From Lachnospiraceae bacterium (GTDB lineage: Bacteria > Bacillota > Clostridia > Lachnospirales > Lachnospiraceae): a DNA stretch of 50,292 bases. The translations under genes were made by a program, and so were the position numbers. The stretch covers positions 1 through 50,292 of the forward strand of contig JAFXEW010000040.1 in NCBI GenBank assembly GCA_017513625.1. Direction: 5' to 3'. The notes beneath the pieces are model-generated. The model was not told where the DNA came from. It worked only from the letters and a program-made list of their open reading frames with translations, and did not search any database. Position 1 is the stretch's first letter; every line of letters begins with the position of its first letter. Of the stretch, positions 24,696 through 33,111 are shown piece by piece.

Positions 24696-26099
24696 TTATA
24701 CATTTTTGGTCTGTTCAATTACATTGTTGATGTTTATCTTATACATCTCTAATGCCTCGATAATGGCATCCACTGCATCCTGATTGTCCAGGGAATAATC
24801 ATGCATTTCTTCCACCTTATATTTAAGACCGCTGAAAATCTCATCCACAGCCGCCACATTACGGTTCTGTGATTCGATATTATCATAAAGAGAGGCAAAC
24901 TGTTCCGTCAGTCTTCCGAAACTTTCCTCCAGGTGATTCATAGTCTGTTCCGACTTCTCCAAAGCCTTGGAACTGCCTCTGAACTGTTTGGAAGTAGCAC
25001 TTACCTGTTCAAGCAGACCGTCTACCACCTCGCCTACCTGCTCCGCGAAACGGTCACTATTTTCGGAAAGCTCTCGCATCTCGGATGCAACCACCGCAAA
25101 TCCTGATCCTGCTTCTCCCGCATGTGCAGCTTCGATAGAAGCATTCAGGGAAAGTAATGTGGTCTTGAAGGATATGTCACTGAGTTCTTCCGCAACCGTG
25201 GATACTTCCTGCATCTGCTTTGCCATGGTTGCAAAAATCTGATTGGCATTAACAATAATCCGGCTCACGTCTGCAAGCTGTTTGCTGAGTTCCGTCATAT
25301 TTTCTTTATTTTCTGTCAGGGCCTGCTCAACCATACGCACCTCACGGTTCAGATCCTCTATCTGTTCTCCCGTCACCTGAATTCTGGAATGTACCTGCAT
25401 GCAATTATCTGCTGCATTTTCCGCACTTTCAGAAATGGACGCTGACCCCTGCTGCAGGTCCATGGAATTATCCTCTATCAAACGTGAAGAACAGGTAAAG
25501 TCTTCTTCCAGCTCCTTACCCATCTGTCTGATGGATACCAGAAGTTTTTCAGCTTCTTCGGCTCTCTCCGCACTAATCTCGATAAAAGCCCTTCCACGCT
25601 TAATGGTCTGGTAGAAAAGCCATGCTGCCAGTGTAAATACCACCAGGCAAAGGATATACTGTGATATACTCCCCGCCTTTTCCGGGTGCACAATACACAT
25701 GATAACCAAAAGCACGTCAATAACCACCGTCTGGACTTTGGTAAACTTGGGCTCCAGATATAATCCCGTCATACCGATAACCGCCAGAAACAAGGGGAAG
25801 TCATCGCTGTAGCTCTCACCACTGAACAAAGAAACAATAAATACTAATACACACAGACTCACGGATACTACAAATTCCTGTCTCATAGTGTCCGCATTTC
25901 TCTTCTTCATAAACATCAGAATGCCTATAAAAACAACCAGGCCGATTCCGATAGCCAGCATTCCCGGCACATTCCCGCCTATCAGGTTTTTCACCAGAAA
26001 CAGGGACGACACCACCACCGTAACGATCATCATAAACTTATATATAAGCTCATGAGAAATAGGTTTTTTAACAGAAGTTACATTCGTTTTTTTGTCCAT
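24696..26099 (-). CDS. Methyl-accepting chemotaxis protein without a large external sensor domain
   Basis: A 467-residue receptor. Six hydrophobic helices (about 22-175) with short loops are followed by a long cytoplasmic coiled coil whose hairpin tip reads SFKTTLLSLNASIEAAHAGE and SGFAVVASEMRELSE, the CheA/CheW-binding signature. No HAMP domain and no periplasmic ligand domain are seen, so input probably comes through the membrane helices or a partner. The start at 26099 has GGAG 8 bases upstream; the frame is open for another 17 codons. A small solute-binding-like lipoprotein gene lies 83 bases upstream in the same direction and may be its partner. Confidence 0.9.
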   Translation of the reverse strand: MDKKTNVTSVKKPISHELIYKFMMIVTVVVSSLFLVKNLIGGNVPGMLAIGIGLVVFIGILMFMKKRNADTMRQEFVVSVSLCVLVFIVSLFSGESYSDDFPLFLAVIGMTGLYLEPKFTKVQTVVIDVLLVIMCIVHPEKAGSISQYILCLVVFTLAAWLFYQTIKRGRAFIEISAERAEEAEKLLVSIRQMGKELEEDFTCSSRLIEDNSMDLQQGSASISESAENAADNCMQVHSRIQVTGEQIEDLNREVRMVEQALTENKENMTELSKQLADVSRIIVNANQIFATMAKQMQEVSTVAEELSDISFKTTLLSLNASIEAAHAGEAGSGFAVVASEMRELSENSDRFAEQVGEVVDGLLEQVSATSKQFRGSSKALEKSEQTMNHLEESFGRLTEQFASLYDNIESQNRNVAAVDEIFSGLKYKVEEMHDYSLDNQDAVDAIIEALEMYKININNVIEQTKNV

Positions 26100-26182
26100 A
26101 TCCGTATCTCCGTTCTTATGCTTTAGTATTCCTTCATTACATTGTAGCATAATTGTCTGTCAATTTATATAGGACTATTTTA

Positions 26183-26764
26183 TCATTCTGTCACTTTCCT
26201 TATCGGAGTGGCTGCATTCTCAAAAGGGATATGACCGTATTGCTCCGCCAGCATGACCGTTCCCTCTTTTGATGTAACCATCCAGTACAGAAAGTCCAGT
26301 GTGGCTCTACGGTCCACATCCCTACACTCTTCGTTTACCGCCAGATATAGCATCTCCTCCCTGTCCGGAGAAAATCCCACTGCGTACAATTCACCGTCTT
26401 CATCATACAAATTATATTCATTAGTGGTAAGTTCTCCTGCAAAATCCGTAAAACTCAAATCCATACAGTAATCCTCATACCGGTCCAGTTCTGCCCGGCT
26501 TCTTAAAATAAACGCTGACGGGCTGGTGGTTTTACCCAGTTCATCATCCAACACCAATGAATAATTGTCCGGATGTGCCGTAATAATCTTGACCTCCCCG
26601 CCTGTCTGTCTGGTATATTCTTCCCCGATATCCTGCCACGCATCATCCGTAGCCTCATACATATTCAAAAAGTACACTGTCCCTTTCTCCTGCCGGGCGG
26701 CGCCGCATCCTGCGAGCATGATTATAACCAACAATATCCACAAACCTCTATACATTCTTTTCAT
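26183..26764 (-). CDS. Miniature solute-binding-protein-like lipoprotein
   Basis: A 193-residue lipoprotein with an N-terminal signal and lipobox (MLAGCG; Cys at about 20). Residues 27-110 resemble the first segment of sugar-type extracellular solute-binding proteins (VYFLNMYEATDDAWQDIGEE, Y-T-R-Q-T-G, a conserved CMDLS near 100). Residues about 140-190 resemble the very C-terminal segment of the same family (RATLDFLYWMVTSKEGTVML, IPFENA). Normal members are about 400-450 residues, so the central part is missing and a single joined domain remains. It may be a sensor subunit for the neighbouring chemoreceptor, or a decayed binding protein. GGGGGAAG precedes the start. Confidence 0.7.
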   Translation of the reverse strand: MKRMYRGLWILLVIIMLAGCGAARQEKGTVYFLNMYEATDDAWQDIGEEYTRQTGGEVKIITAHPDNYSLVLDDELGKTTSPSAFILRSRAELDRYEDYCMDLSFTDFAGELTTNEYNLYDEDGELYAVGFSPDREEMLYLAVNEECRDVDRRATLDFLYWMVTSKEGTVMLAEQYGHIPFENAATPIRKVTE

Positions 26765-26795
26765 TTCTTACTTCCCCCTTCTCCATCCCCAAGTT

Positions 26796-26829
26796 AAAAA
26801 GGTCCGAAACCTTAGTTTCGAACCTTTTT
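26796..26829. terminator. Bidirectional terminator between the lipoprotein and cytoplasmic hybrid kinase genes
   Basis: 15-bp arms (26796-26810 and 26815-26829; AAAAAGGT...ACCTTTTT) pair with one mismatch and a short loop. The A and T runs on either side make it symmetrical; it terminates the minus-strand kinase gene. Confidence 0.85.
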
Positions 26830-26862
26830 CGTTATTCCTATTATTTTCAAAGACAAATATTT

Positions 26863-28086
26863 TTATTCATCATTGAGGAGAATATTTTTTAATACAATGA
26901 GTAGCTGGGACATATCAATGGGCTTCGCCAGGTAATCATTCATTTCCATCTCCATGGCTTTCTGCTTGTCCTTTTCAAAAGCGTTTGCAGTCATAGCCAC
27001 TATAGGTATGCCTGCCAGCCAGGGATCATCCATTCTGCGGATTGCCTGGGTGGCCATATAACCATCCATATAAGGCATCTGGATATCCATTAATATCAAA
27101 TCATAATATCCGGGCCCTGCCGTAGCAAGTTTTTCCACTGCAATGGCACCGTCTTCAGCGGTTTCCACTTCAAACCCCACACTGGTGAGCAGTTCCTCAG
27201 CCAGTTCTCTGTTCAGTTCATTATCTTCCGCTACTAAAATGCGACGCCCGGTAAAATCAGAACCATGCCCGGGATTCATATCCACCCGTGCAGGCTTCTC
27301 TTCCTCACATATGGGCAGATCCATCATTACGCTGACCTTGGTACCCTTACCCTGTTCGCTTTCTATGGCAATATTACCGCCCATCATATCCACCAGCTTT
27401 TTGGTAATGGTCATACTTAAGCCTGTTCCTTGTGAAGAATCCTCCGAAGATACATTTTCACGCTCAAAAGGTTCAAATATCTGCCTTAAGAAATCCGGCG
27501 CCATACCGATACCGGTATCCGATACCTGCCATATAAACCGTGCATACCCTCTTCTGCTGCATGGCAACTGTTTAAATGTTAAACGGACCTGTCCGCCGGG
27601 ATTCGTAAATTTAATGGCATTACTGAGCAGATTCATAATGACCTGATTGATTTTCATGGGATCACAAAACACTCTTATTGGTGTAAGCCCTTCTGCCTTG
27701 GCATAGAAGTAAAGGCCCTTCGCATCTGTTTCACGTCGTATAAATGCATCCACCTTTTCGATACCATTGGCCATATTACAGCTTCTCTGGTTTAAATACA
27801 CCTTACCGCATTCGATACGGGTCATGTCCAGAATATCATTCAAAATACGCAGAAGCAGTTCTCCCGCCATTTCAATCTTGTCCAGACATTCCTGCACACG
27901 CCCGGGATTGTCCACACTTTTTTTAGCCAGGGATGCAAAACCCATCATTGCATTCAGGGAAGTTCGTATGTCATGGGACATATTAAACATAAAACTGCTT
28001 TTTTCTTCATTGGCAATTTTGAGTTTCTCCGTTACAGCCTGAAGCTGCTCTTGTAACTCAATTATTTCCGTATCCTTAGTGGTCAT
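26863..28086 (-). CDS. Cytoplasmic hybrid histidine kinase (coil-HisKA-HATPase-REC)
   Basis: A 407-residue soluble protein. A short coiled coil (1-35) leads into HisKA with the acceptor His in FNMSHDIRTSLNAMMG, HATPase with N-box NLLSNAIKF, DTGIGMAP and GTGLSMTI, and a receiver domain (about 285-402) with the acceptor Asp in LILMDIQMPYMDG. There is no sensor domain, so it probably receives its signal by docking to another protein. I place the start at MTTKDTEII (28086), with GGGAGG just upstream; an ATG five codons earlier overlaps that site. No adjacent regulator gene is present. Confidence 0.9.
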   Translation of the reverse strand: MTTKDTEIIELQEQLQAVTEKLKIANEEKSSFMFNMSHDIRTSLNAMMGFASLAKKSVDNPGRVQECLDKIEMAGELLLRILNDILDMTRIECGKVYLNQRSCNMANGIEKVDAFIRRETDAKGLYFYAKAEGLTPIRVFCDPMKINQVIMNLLSNAIKFTNPGGQVRLTFKQLPCSRRGYARFIWQVSDTGIGMAPDFLRQIFEPFERENVSSEDSSQGTGLSMTITKKLVDMMGGNIAIESEQGKGTKVSVMMDLPICEEEKPARVDMNPGHGSDFTGRRILVAEDNELNRELAEELLTSVGFEVETAEDGAIAVEKLATAGPGYYDLILMDIQMPYMDGYMATQAIRRMDDPWLAGIPIVAMTANAFEKDKQKAMEMEMNDYLAKPIDMSQLLIVLKNILLNDE

Positions 28087-28207
28087 TCTTCCTCCCCGCA
28101 TGCCCGCATTCGGGCTCCCTTTGTATATACTTAAAGACTTTTACTCATTATAACATTATTTTTTTTAAAATAACAACCCTACTATTGTACTATGCCGGAT
28201 ATTCTTC

Positions 28208-29500
28208 CTAATTGTTATGATACAGGGCACCGCGTCCTGCATAGCAGCCACCGGCCCCTAATTCGTCTGAAATCCGGAGCAATCTGTTGTATTTTTCCAC
28301 CCGTTCGGAACGGGATGGTGCTCCTGTCTTAATCTGTCCTGCATTTACTGCCACCGCCAGGTCCGCAATGAAAGTATCCGCGGTCTCCCCTGAACGATGG
28401 GAGATAACAGTGGTATATCCTGCCCTCTGTGCCATCCTGATAGCATCCAGTGTCTCAGAAACCGTTCCGATCTGATTAGGCTTTATCAGAATGGAATTGC
28501 CGCAATGAAGCCGGATTCCTTTGGTAAGTCTCTCCGTATTGGTCACGAACAGGTCGTCACCTACCAACTGCATCTGTGCGCCCAGCTCCGCTGTAAGCTG
28601 CTGCCAGCCGGCCCAGTCCTCTTCGTCCAATGCATCCTCAATGGAGGCAATAGGATACTTGGCACGAAGGTTCTTCCAATGCTCAATAAGCTCCGCCGAA
28701 GTAAACTTTTTACCGGATTTAGGCAAAGTATATTCACCGGGTTTATTCCCCTTCCACTCACTTGCAGCCGCGTCCATAGCCAGCATAATATCCTTACCCG
28801 GCTCATAGCCTGCCTCTTTTACTGCTTCTAATATTAAGGCAATAGCCTCTTCTTCTCCGGCAAGGTCCGGTGCAAAACCGCCCTCATCACCCACAGCTAC
28901 TGTCATACCCTGCTTTTTCAGGATGGATGCCAGTGCGTGAAATATCTCTGCGCACCATCTTAAGCCCTCCCTGAAATCAGCAGCGCCGATGGGCATAATC
29001 ATAAACTCCTGCACATCCACCGTGTTGGAAGCATGTGCTCCGCCGTTTAATATATTCATCATAGGCACCGGCTGCCGGTTGCCGTTCACACCACCCAGGA
29101 AACGGTATAAAGGAATCTCCAAGGCCCCTGCTGCCGCCCTGCACACAGCCATGGAGACAGCCAGCATCGCATTGGCTCCCAGTCTGGACTTGTCCAAGGT
29201 ACCGTCCAGTCCCTTCATGGCCAGATCCACCTGATATAGTTCTGTTGCATCCATACCAAGTAACGCTTCCCTGATCTCTGTATTGATGTTTTTGGCGGCA
29301 GTAAGCACACCCTTGCCTTTATATCTGTTGGGGTCCCCATCCCTCAGCTCCAGCGCTTCAAAAGCCCCCGTAGAAGCACCGCTTGGTACTGCCGCCCTTC
29401 CAATGGTTCCGTCTGCCAGAGTTACCGTGGCTTCCACCGTGGGATTACCACGGGAATCCAATATTTCTCTTCCTTTTACATCCATAATTTCAGTTTTCAT
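28208..29500 (-). CDS. eno: Enolase
   Basis: A 430-residue glycolytic enzyme converting 2-phosphoglycerate to phosphoenolpyruvate. The sequence has the enolase N-terminal domain ([20 protein letters not shown]), the lid loop [17 protein letters not shown], the barrel with the metal-binding region ([23 protein letters not shown]), and the signature [14 protein letters not shown] followed by [15 protein letters not shown], which carries the catalytic residues. The start at 29500 has GGAGG 6 bases upstream; a longer frame to 29548 has no site. It stands alone here between signalling and YkgJ genes, not in a glycolytic cluster. Confidence 0.96.
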   Translation of the reverse strand: MKTEIMDVKGREILDSRGNPTVEATVTLADGTIGRAAVPSGASTGAFEALELRDGDPNRYKGKGVLTAAKNINTEIREALLGMDATELYQVDLAMKGLDGTLDKSRLGANAMLAVSMAVCRAAAGALEIPLYRFLGGVNGNRQPVPMMNILNGGAHASNTVDVQEFMIMPIGAADFREGLRWCAEIFHALASILKKQGMTVAVGDEGGFAPDLAGEEEAIALILEAVKEAGYEPGKDIMLAMDAAASEWKGNKPGEYTLPKSGKKFTSAELIEHWKNLRAKYPIASIEDALDEEDWAGWQQLTAELGAQMQLVGDDLFVTNTERLTKGIRLHCGNSILIKPNQIGTVSETLDAIRMAQRAGYTTVISHRSGETADTFIADLAVAVNAGQIKTGAPSRSERVEKYNRLLRISDELGAGGCYAGRGALYHNN

Positions 29501-29668
29501 ATACCGCCTCCAATCTGTCATACTGCCTGTACACAGTTTTTCAATCATTTTCAGTATATGAAATCAAATATATAAATATGCAATATGTACTGACTATATA
29601 CGGCTGATATTTTCAGAAATCACCTGATACATCTCCCGCTTCTCTCTGCCAATTGCAAATGCAAGCTT

Positions 29669-30322
29669 CTACACCGGGAAAGCAGCTAACCGGCGTTCAA
29701 ACTGTTCATAAAAATCAGCAGTCTTTTCATACGGCATGAAATAAAATGTCCGTAACAATTTCAGATTAATTTCTTTGGTCTCTTCCAAATCCTCTGCTTT
29801 CCTGCATTTTTCCTCCAGTTCGTTCAGCAGATTATGCCATACATTTAAAAAAGCCCTATTTTCTCGAGGTCTGTCCACGTCAATCCACTTCCCTACTTTT
29901 ACCTTGGTACGGACTTTGCTTTTACATTCGTCGGTCTGAAGAAAATATTTAAAATCACCGTTTTTATATACTCTGCCCAGAGGGAATAATCTGCAGACTC
30001 CCGGTCTGTATTTATGGATACTGCAGCGTCCATCACTGTTTAGAAAAGTACAACGTTCATCATCCCCCGCCATGACCAGACAAGGCAATGTAAGCCCGTC
30101 CACCACATTAAGCTTTATATGCACGGTAAAAAGCTGCTCCATAGTCAGCCCCGTTCCGCAGGTCAGTCTGTATATATCCAGAGGATCCAGTATGATACTT
30201 TCTCCCATCCCCGTGCAACAGGCAAAACAGCCTGCACAATCATTGCAGCCCACCTTGGCCATATCGTTTTCCGTGTATAACTTTCCGTCGGATATTTCTT
30301 TTAAATCCACATTCCTTCTCAT
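29669..30322 (-). CDS. YkgJ-family cysteine cluster protein
   Basis: A 217-residue protein with the cysteine cluster CNDCAGCFACCTG near residues 27-39, a later C in GLTLPCLVM, CTFLNSDGRCSIHKYRPGVC, the conserved RCxxYxxRPxxCRLFP-like block, and RLFPLGR. The family (DUF/YkgJ) is thought to bind metal, possibly an Fe-S or zinc site; the function is unknown. The C-terminal third is helical and lacks Cys. It lies between enolase and the tRNA deacylase with small gaps, so the deacylase may be co-transcribed (39-bp gap). Confidence 0.82.
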   Translation of the reverse strand: MRRNVDLKEISDGKLYTENDMAKVGCNDCAGCFACCTGMGESIILDPLDIYRLTCGTGLTMEQLFTVHIKLNVVDGLTLPCLVMAGDDERCTFLNSDGRCSIHKYRPGVCRLFPLGRVYKNGDFKYFLQTDECKSKVRTKVKVGKWIDVDRPRENRAFLNVWHNLLNELEEKCRKAEDLEETKEINLKLLRTFYFMPYEKTADFYEQFERRLAAFPV

Positions 30323-30361
30323 AACGTTTACCTGCTGCTTTCTTCTGTGTTTATAACTGCC

Positions 30362-30844
30362 TTACTTAATCAAATCCGCAAATTCCCCTTTGGACGCCTT
30401 TATCAGGTCCCCGGGCGCCAGCTCTATCTGGGAACCGATACGTCCGCCGCTGACAATCATAGCCGGCAAGTCCTTTGCCGAACTGTCTATACGGGTTACA
30501 TACTGCTTCTTCATACCCACAGCCGTGCAACCGCCCCGTATATAGCCTGTTACCCCATTAATATCTTTTACCGGTATCATCTCCACACTTTTTTCGCCAA
30601 CACTGCGGGCAGCTGCCTTTAAATCCAATTCCTCTGCTATGGGGATCACAAACACAAAATAATTCCTGCTGTTTCCCTTTGTCACCAGGGTCTTATATAC
30701 CTTTTCGTAGGGAAGCTGCAGCATATCCGCTATCTGCAAACCGTCCACAAACTCCTCACACTCATAAGTGTAGTGCCGAAAAGGTATCTTTAAACTTTCT
30801 AAAATGCGCATGGCATTTGTTTTCACTTCTTTTTGCTTCGCCAT
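30362..30844 (-). CDS. ybaK: YbaK/EbsC-type aminoacyl-tRNA deacylase
   Basis: A 160-residue YbaK/ProX-domain protein that hydrolyses mischarged tRNA, in E. coli Cys-tRNA(Pro). Visible features are the domain start LKIPFRHYTYECEEFVDG, YKTLVTKG with the conserved Lys, the strand FVFVIPIAEELDLKAAAR, the conserved GYIRGGCTAVGMKKQ loop and the terminal VSGGRIGSQIELAPGDLI segment. The start is placed at MAKQKEVKT with GAGG upstream; a frame eight codons longer has no site. Specificity in this organism is not proven by sequence. Confidence 0.9.
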   Translation of the reverse strand: MAKQKEVKTNAMRILESLKIPFRHYTYECEEFVDGLQIADMLQLPYEKVYKTLVTKGNSRNYFVFVIPIAEELDLKAAARSVGEKSVEMIPVKDINGVTGYIRGGCTAVGMKKQYVTRIDSSAKDLPAMIVSGGRIGSQIELAPGDLIKASKGEFADLIK

Positions 30845-30960
30845 CTTAAACCTCGCTGTATCAATCATTCTGTTTCAACATAAAATCTGCCTTCCAAGTA
30901 TATCATACATACCGTTTTCTTTCTACAGTTTATGATTCACGGATATTTTCCCTAAAGCAA

Positions 30961-30994
30961 AAACCCGTACATACCTTGCGGTACATACGGGTTT
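30961..30994 (-). terminator. Intrinsic terminator after etfA
   Basis: AAACCCGTA...ATACGGGTTT arms pair across a mismatched middle and short loop (30961-30994); on the minus strand a T run follows (GGGTTTTTGC). It closes the butyrate operon. Confidence 0.8.
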
Positions 30995-31027
30995 ATTTAC
31001 CTTATATGGATTTAGAAACTGCCTGCA

Positions 31028-32083
31028 TTATTTTGCAGCAACTTCTGCCTTTAACTTCTCAGTCAAAGAAGGAAGGATCTTGTTCAGATCGCCAACAATA
31101 CCGTAATCAGCTACATCAAAGATAGGAGCTGTTTCGTCCTTGTTGATAGCGATGATGATATCGGACTCTTCCATACCTGCGATATGCTGGATTGCACCGG
31201 AAATACCGATTGCAAAGTATACGTTAGGACGAACGGTCTTACCTGTCTGACCTACCTGTAAGTCTTTGGACTTCCAGCCTGCATCTACAACTGCACGGGA
31301 GCAGCTTACGGTACCGCCGATTGCTTCAGCCAGATCTTCTAACAGCTTGAAGTTTTCAGCAGAGCCTACACCACGACCGCCGGATACCAGAATCTTTGCA
31401 TCCATGATATCTACAGTATCGCTTACAGCCTTAACTACTTCCATGATCTCAACATATTTGTGATCGGGAGTAAAGCCTGGATTGAACTCGATTACATTTG
31501 CCTTTGCGCCTTCTACCTTAGGTAACTTCTGCATAACGCCGGGACGTACAGTAGCCATCTGAGGACGGAAGTCAGGACAAGCGATGGTTGCAATGGTGTT
31601 ACCACCGAATGCAGGACGGGTCATTAATAACTGATTATGCTTCTGCTCTTTACCGGGAATGGGGTTGATGGGGAAATCACCAATCTCCAATACGGTACAG
31701 TCAGCAGTCAGACCTGTATGTACTCTTGCAGACACACGGGGACCTAAATCACGACCGATTGCAGTAGCGCCTACCAGGAAGATATCAGGCTTGAATTCCT
31801 TGATTACTTCAGACAGAGCATGTGCATAAGGCTCGGTTCTGTACTCTTTTAATTCGGGATCATCGATAACGATAACCTTGTCAGCGCCGTAAGCAGCCAG
31901 CTCATCAGCCAGACCCTTAACATCGCTACCTACTAATACAGCAGTTACTTCGGTGTTCAGATCCTTAGCCAGATCCTTGCCTTTACCGATTAACTCGAAA
32001 GCAATGCTGTTAATGCAATTATCTACTTGCTGAGCGAAGACATAAACGCCCTTGTATTCTTCTAAGCAATTCTTTGCTTCCAT
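31028..32083 (-). CDS. etfA: Electron transfer flavoprotein, alpha subunit
   Basis: A 351-residue subunit. The N-terminal EtfA/B domain (1-190) precedes the FAD-binding C-terminal domain with SGGRGVGSAENFKLLEDL, CSRAVVDAGW, the QTGKTVRP motif and the conserved YFAIGISGAIQHIAGM, IVGDLNKILP blocks. With EtfB it passes electrons to and from butyryl-CoA dehydrogenase. In clostridial Bcd-Etf complexes, NADH oxidation is bifurcated to crotonyl-CoA and ferredoxin. The gene follows etfB by 19 bases and is last in the operon, before the terminator at 30961. Confidence 0.96.
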   Translation of the reverse strand: MEAKNCLEEYKGVYVFAQQVDNCINSIAFELIGKGKDLAKDLNTEVTAVLVGSDVKGLADELAAYGADKVIVIDDPELKEYRTEPYAHALSEVIKEFKPDIFLVGATAIGRDLGPRVSARVHTGLTADCTVLEIGDFPINPIPGKEQKHNQLLMTRPAFGGNTIATIACPDFRPQMATVRPGVMQKLPKVEGAKANVIEFNPGFTPDHKYVEIMEVVKAVSDTVDIMDAKILVSGGRGVGSAENFKLLEDLAEAIGGTVSCSRAVVDAGWKSKDLQVGQTGKTVRPNVYFAIGISGAIQHIAGMEESDIIIAINKDETAPIFDVADYGIVGDLNKILPSLTEKLKAEVAAK

Positions 32084-32102
32084 TTCATTTACCTCCGTTA
32101 TA

Positions 32103-32885
32103 TTAAATTACGTGCTTATCTTTTAACTTACCGATGATGTAATCAACAGCTTCAGCTGCATCTACGTTCACAACCTCGCCCGCACCCTTTCTTACCTTGT
32201 CGGATGCCTTTGCAATCTGGGTAGGTGAACCCTTCAGACCTAAGTTGCTGTCTTCAACATCTACTAAGTTTGCTCTGCCCCATACAGTAATCTCTGCCGC
32301 ACATGCATCGAAGATTCCGCCGGGAGTCATATAACGGGGCTCATTTAATTCAGCCAGAGCAGTTACCAGACAAGGCATCTGAGCCTTGATTACATGGTAT
32401 CTGTCATCATACTGACGCTGAACAATAACACTGTTGCCTTCTACCTTGATGTCCTGTGCATAGGAAATAACAGGAATATCAAGATGCTCGGAAATCTGAG
32501 GTCCTACCTGAGCGGTATCACCGTCGATAGCCTGACGTCCGGTAATGATTAAATCGTACTCTAAGTTACGAATAGCACCTGCCAGAGTCTGGGAAGTTGC
32601 CCAAGTATCAGCACCACCTAATACTCTGTCGGTTACAAGGATACCCTTATCTGCGCCCATAGCCATTGCCTCACGCAGAACATCTTCTGCCTTGGGAAGA
32701 CCCATGGTAATAACGGTTACTTCTGCACCATACTGATCTTTTAATCTCAGTGCTGCTTCCAGACCAGCCTTGTCATCAGGGTTCATAATGGTAAGCATTG
32801 CACCTCTGTCCAGAGTACCATCGGGATTGAACTTAACACCGCCCTTGGTATCGGGAACCTGTTTAATACAAACAACGATTTTCAT
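32103..32885 (-). CDS. etfB: Electron transfer flavoprotein, beta subunit
   Basis: A 260-residue protein starting MKIVVCIKQVPDTKG, with the ETF beta motif VITMGLPKAEDVLREAMAMGADKGILVTD, the LIITGRQAIDGDTAQVGPQI block and the conserved YDDRYHVIKAQMPCLVTALAEL segment. It forms the heterodimer with EtfA and binds an additional FAD used for bifurcation in clostridial complexes. It is separated from bcd by 226 bp of GC-rich palindromic sequence, so its translation relies on its own AGGAG site. Low variation in codon use suggests high expression. Confidence 0.95.
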   Translation of the reverse strand: MKIVVCIKQVPDTKGGVKFNPDGTLDRGAMLTIMNPDDKAGLEAALRLKDQYGAEVTVITMGLPKAEDVLREAMAMGADKGILVTDRVLGGADTWATSQTLAGAIRNLEYDLIITGRQAIDGDTAQVGPQISEHLDIPVISYAQDIKVEGNSVIVQRQYDDRYHVIKAQMPCLVTALAELNEPRYMTPGGIFDACAAEITVWGRANLVDVEDSNLGLKGSPTQIAKASDKVRKGAGEVVNVDAAEAVDYIIGKLKDKHVI

Positions 32886-32952
32886 TGTATTTTCACTCCT
32901 TATACTTGTTTTATAGAATAATTAATCTGATACGCAATATATTTTCAGACGG

Positions 32953-32991
32953 CCTATCCTTCCGGACGGCTATCCTATCCTTCCGGACGGC
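32953..32991. repeat. Tandem 18-bp direct repeat in the bcd-etfB spacer
   Basis: CCTATCCTTCCGGACGGC occurs twice (32953-32970 and 32974-32991) with a period of 21 bases, each containing the palindrome TCCGGA. It is GC-rich compared with the surrounding gene spacers and probably part of a larger mobile or structured element. Confidence 0.85.
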
Positions 32992-33046
32992 CCTCGAAAA
33001 TGCTTCGCATTTCCTCGGTCGCGCGCTCGCGCTGCATCGCGCTGCT

Positions 33047-33103
33047 AATTTTTCCGTACAGCCTGATTTCCGCAAGCGCAAATCATTCTGTCCGTGAAAA
33101 ATT
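33047..33103. repeat. Stem-loop element in the bcd-etfB spacer
   Basis: AATTTTTCCGTACAG (33047-33061) pairs imperfectly with CTGTCCGTGAAAAATT (33088-33103), enclosing a second hairpin GATTT...AAATC (33065-33084). Between it and the tandem repeat lies more pairing, for example GAAAATG...CATTTC. The whole 32953-33103 stretch looks like one folded element just after bcd. Confidence 0.75.
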
Positions 33104-33111
33104 ACGCCGTC

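Noticed and set aside
32953-32991. Tandem repeat as the start of a CRISPR array
   Set aside because: Only two units, a 3-base spacer and internal palindromes; no cas genes nearby.
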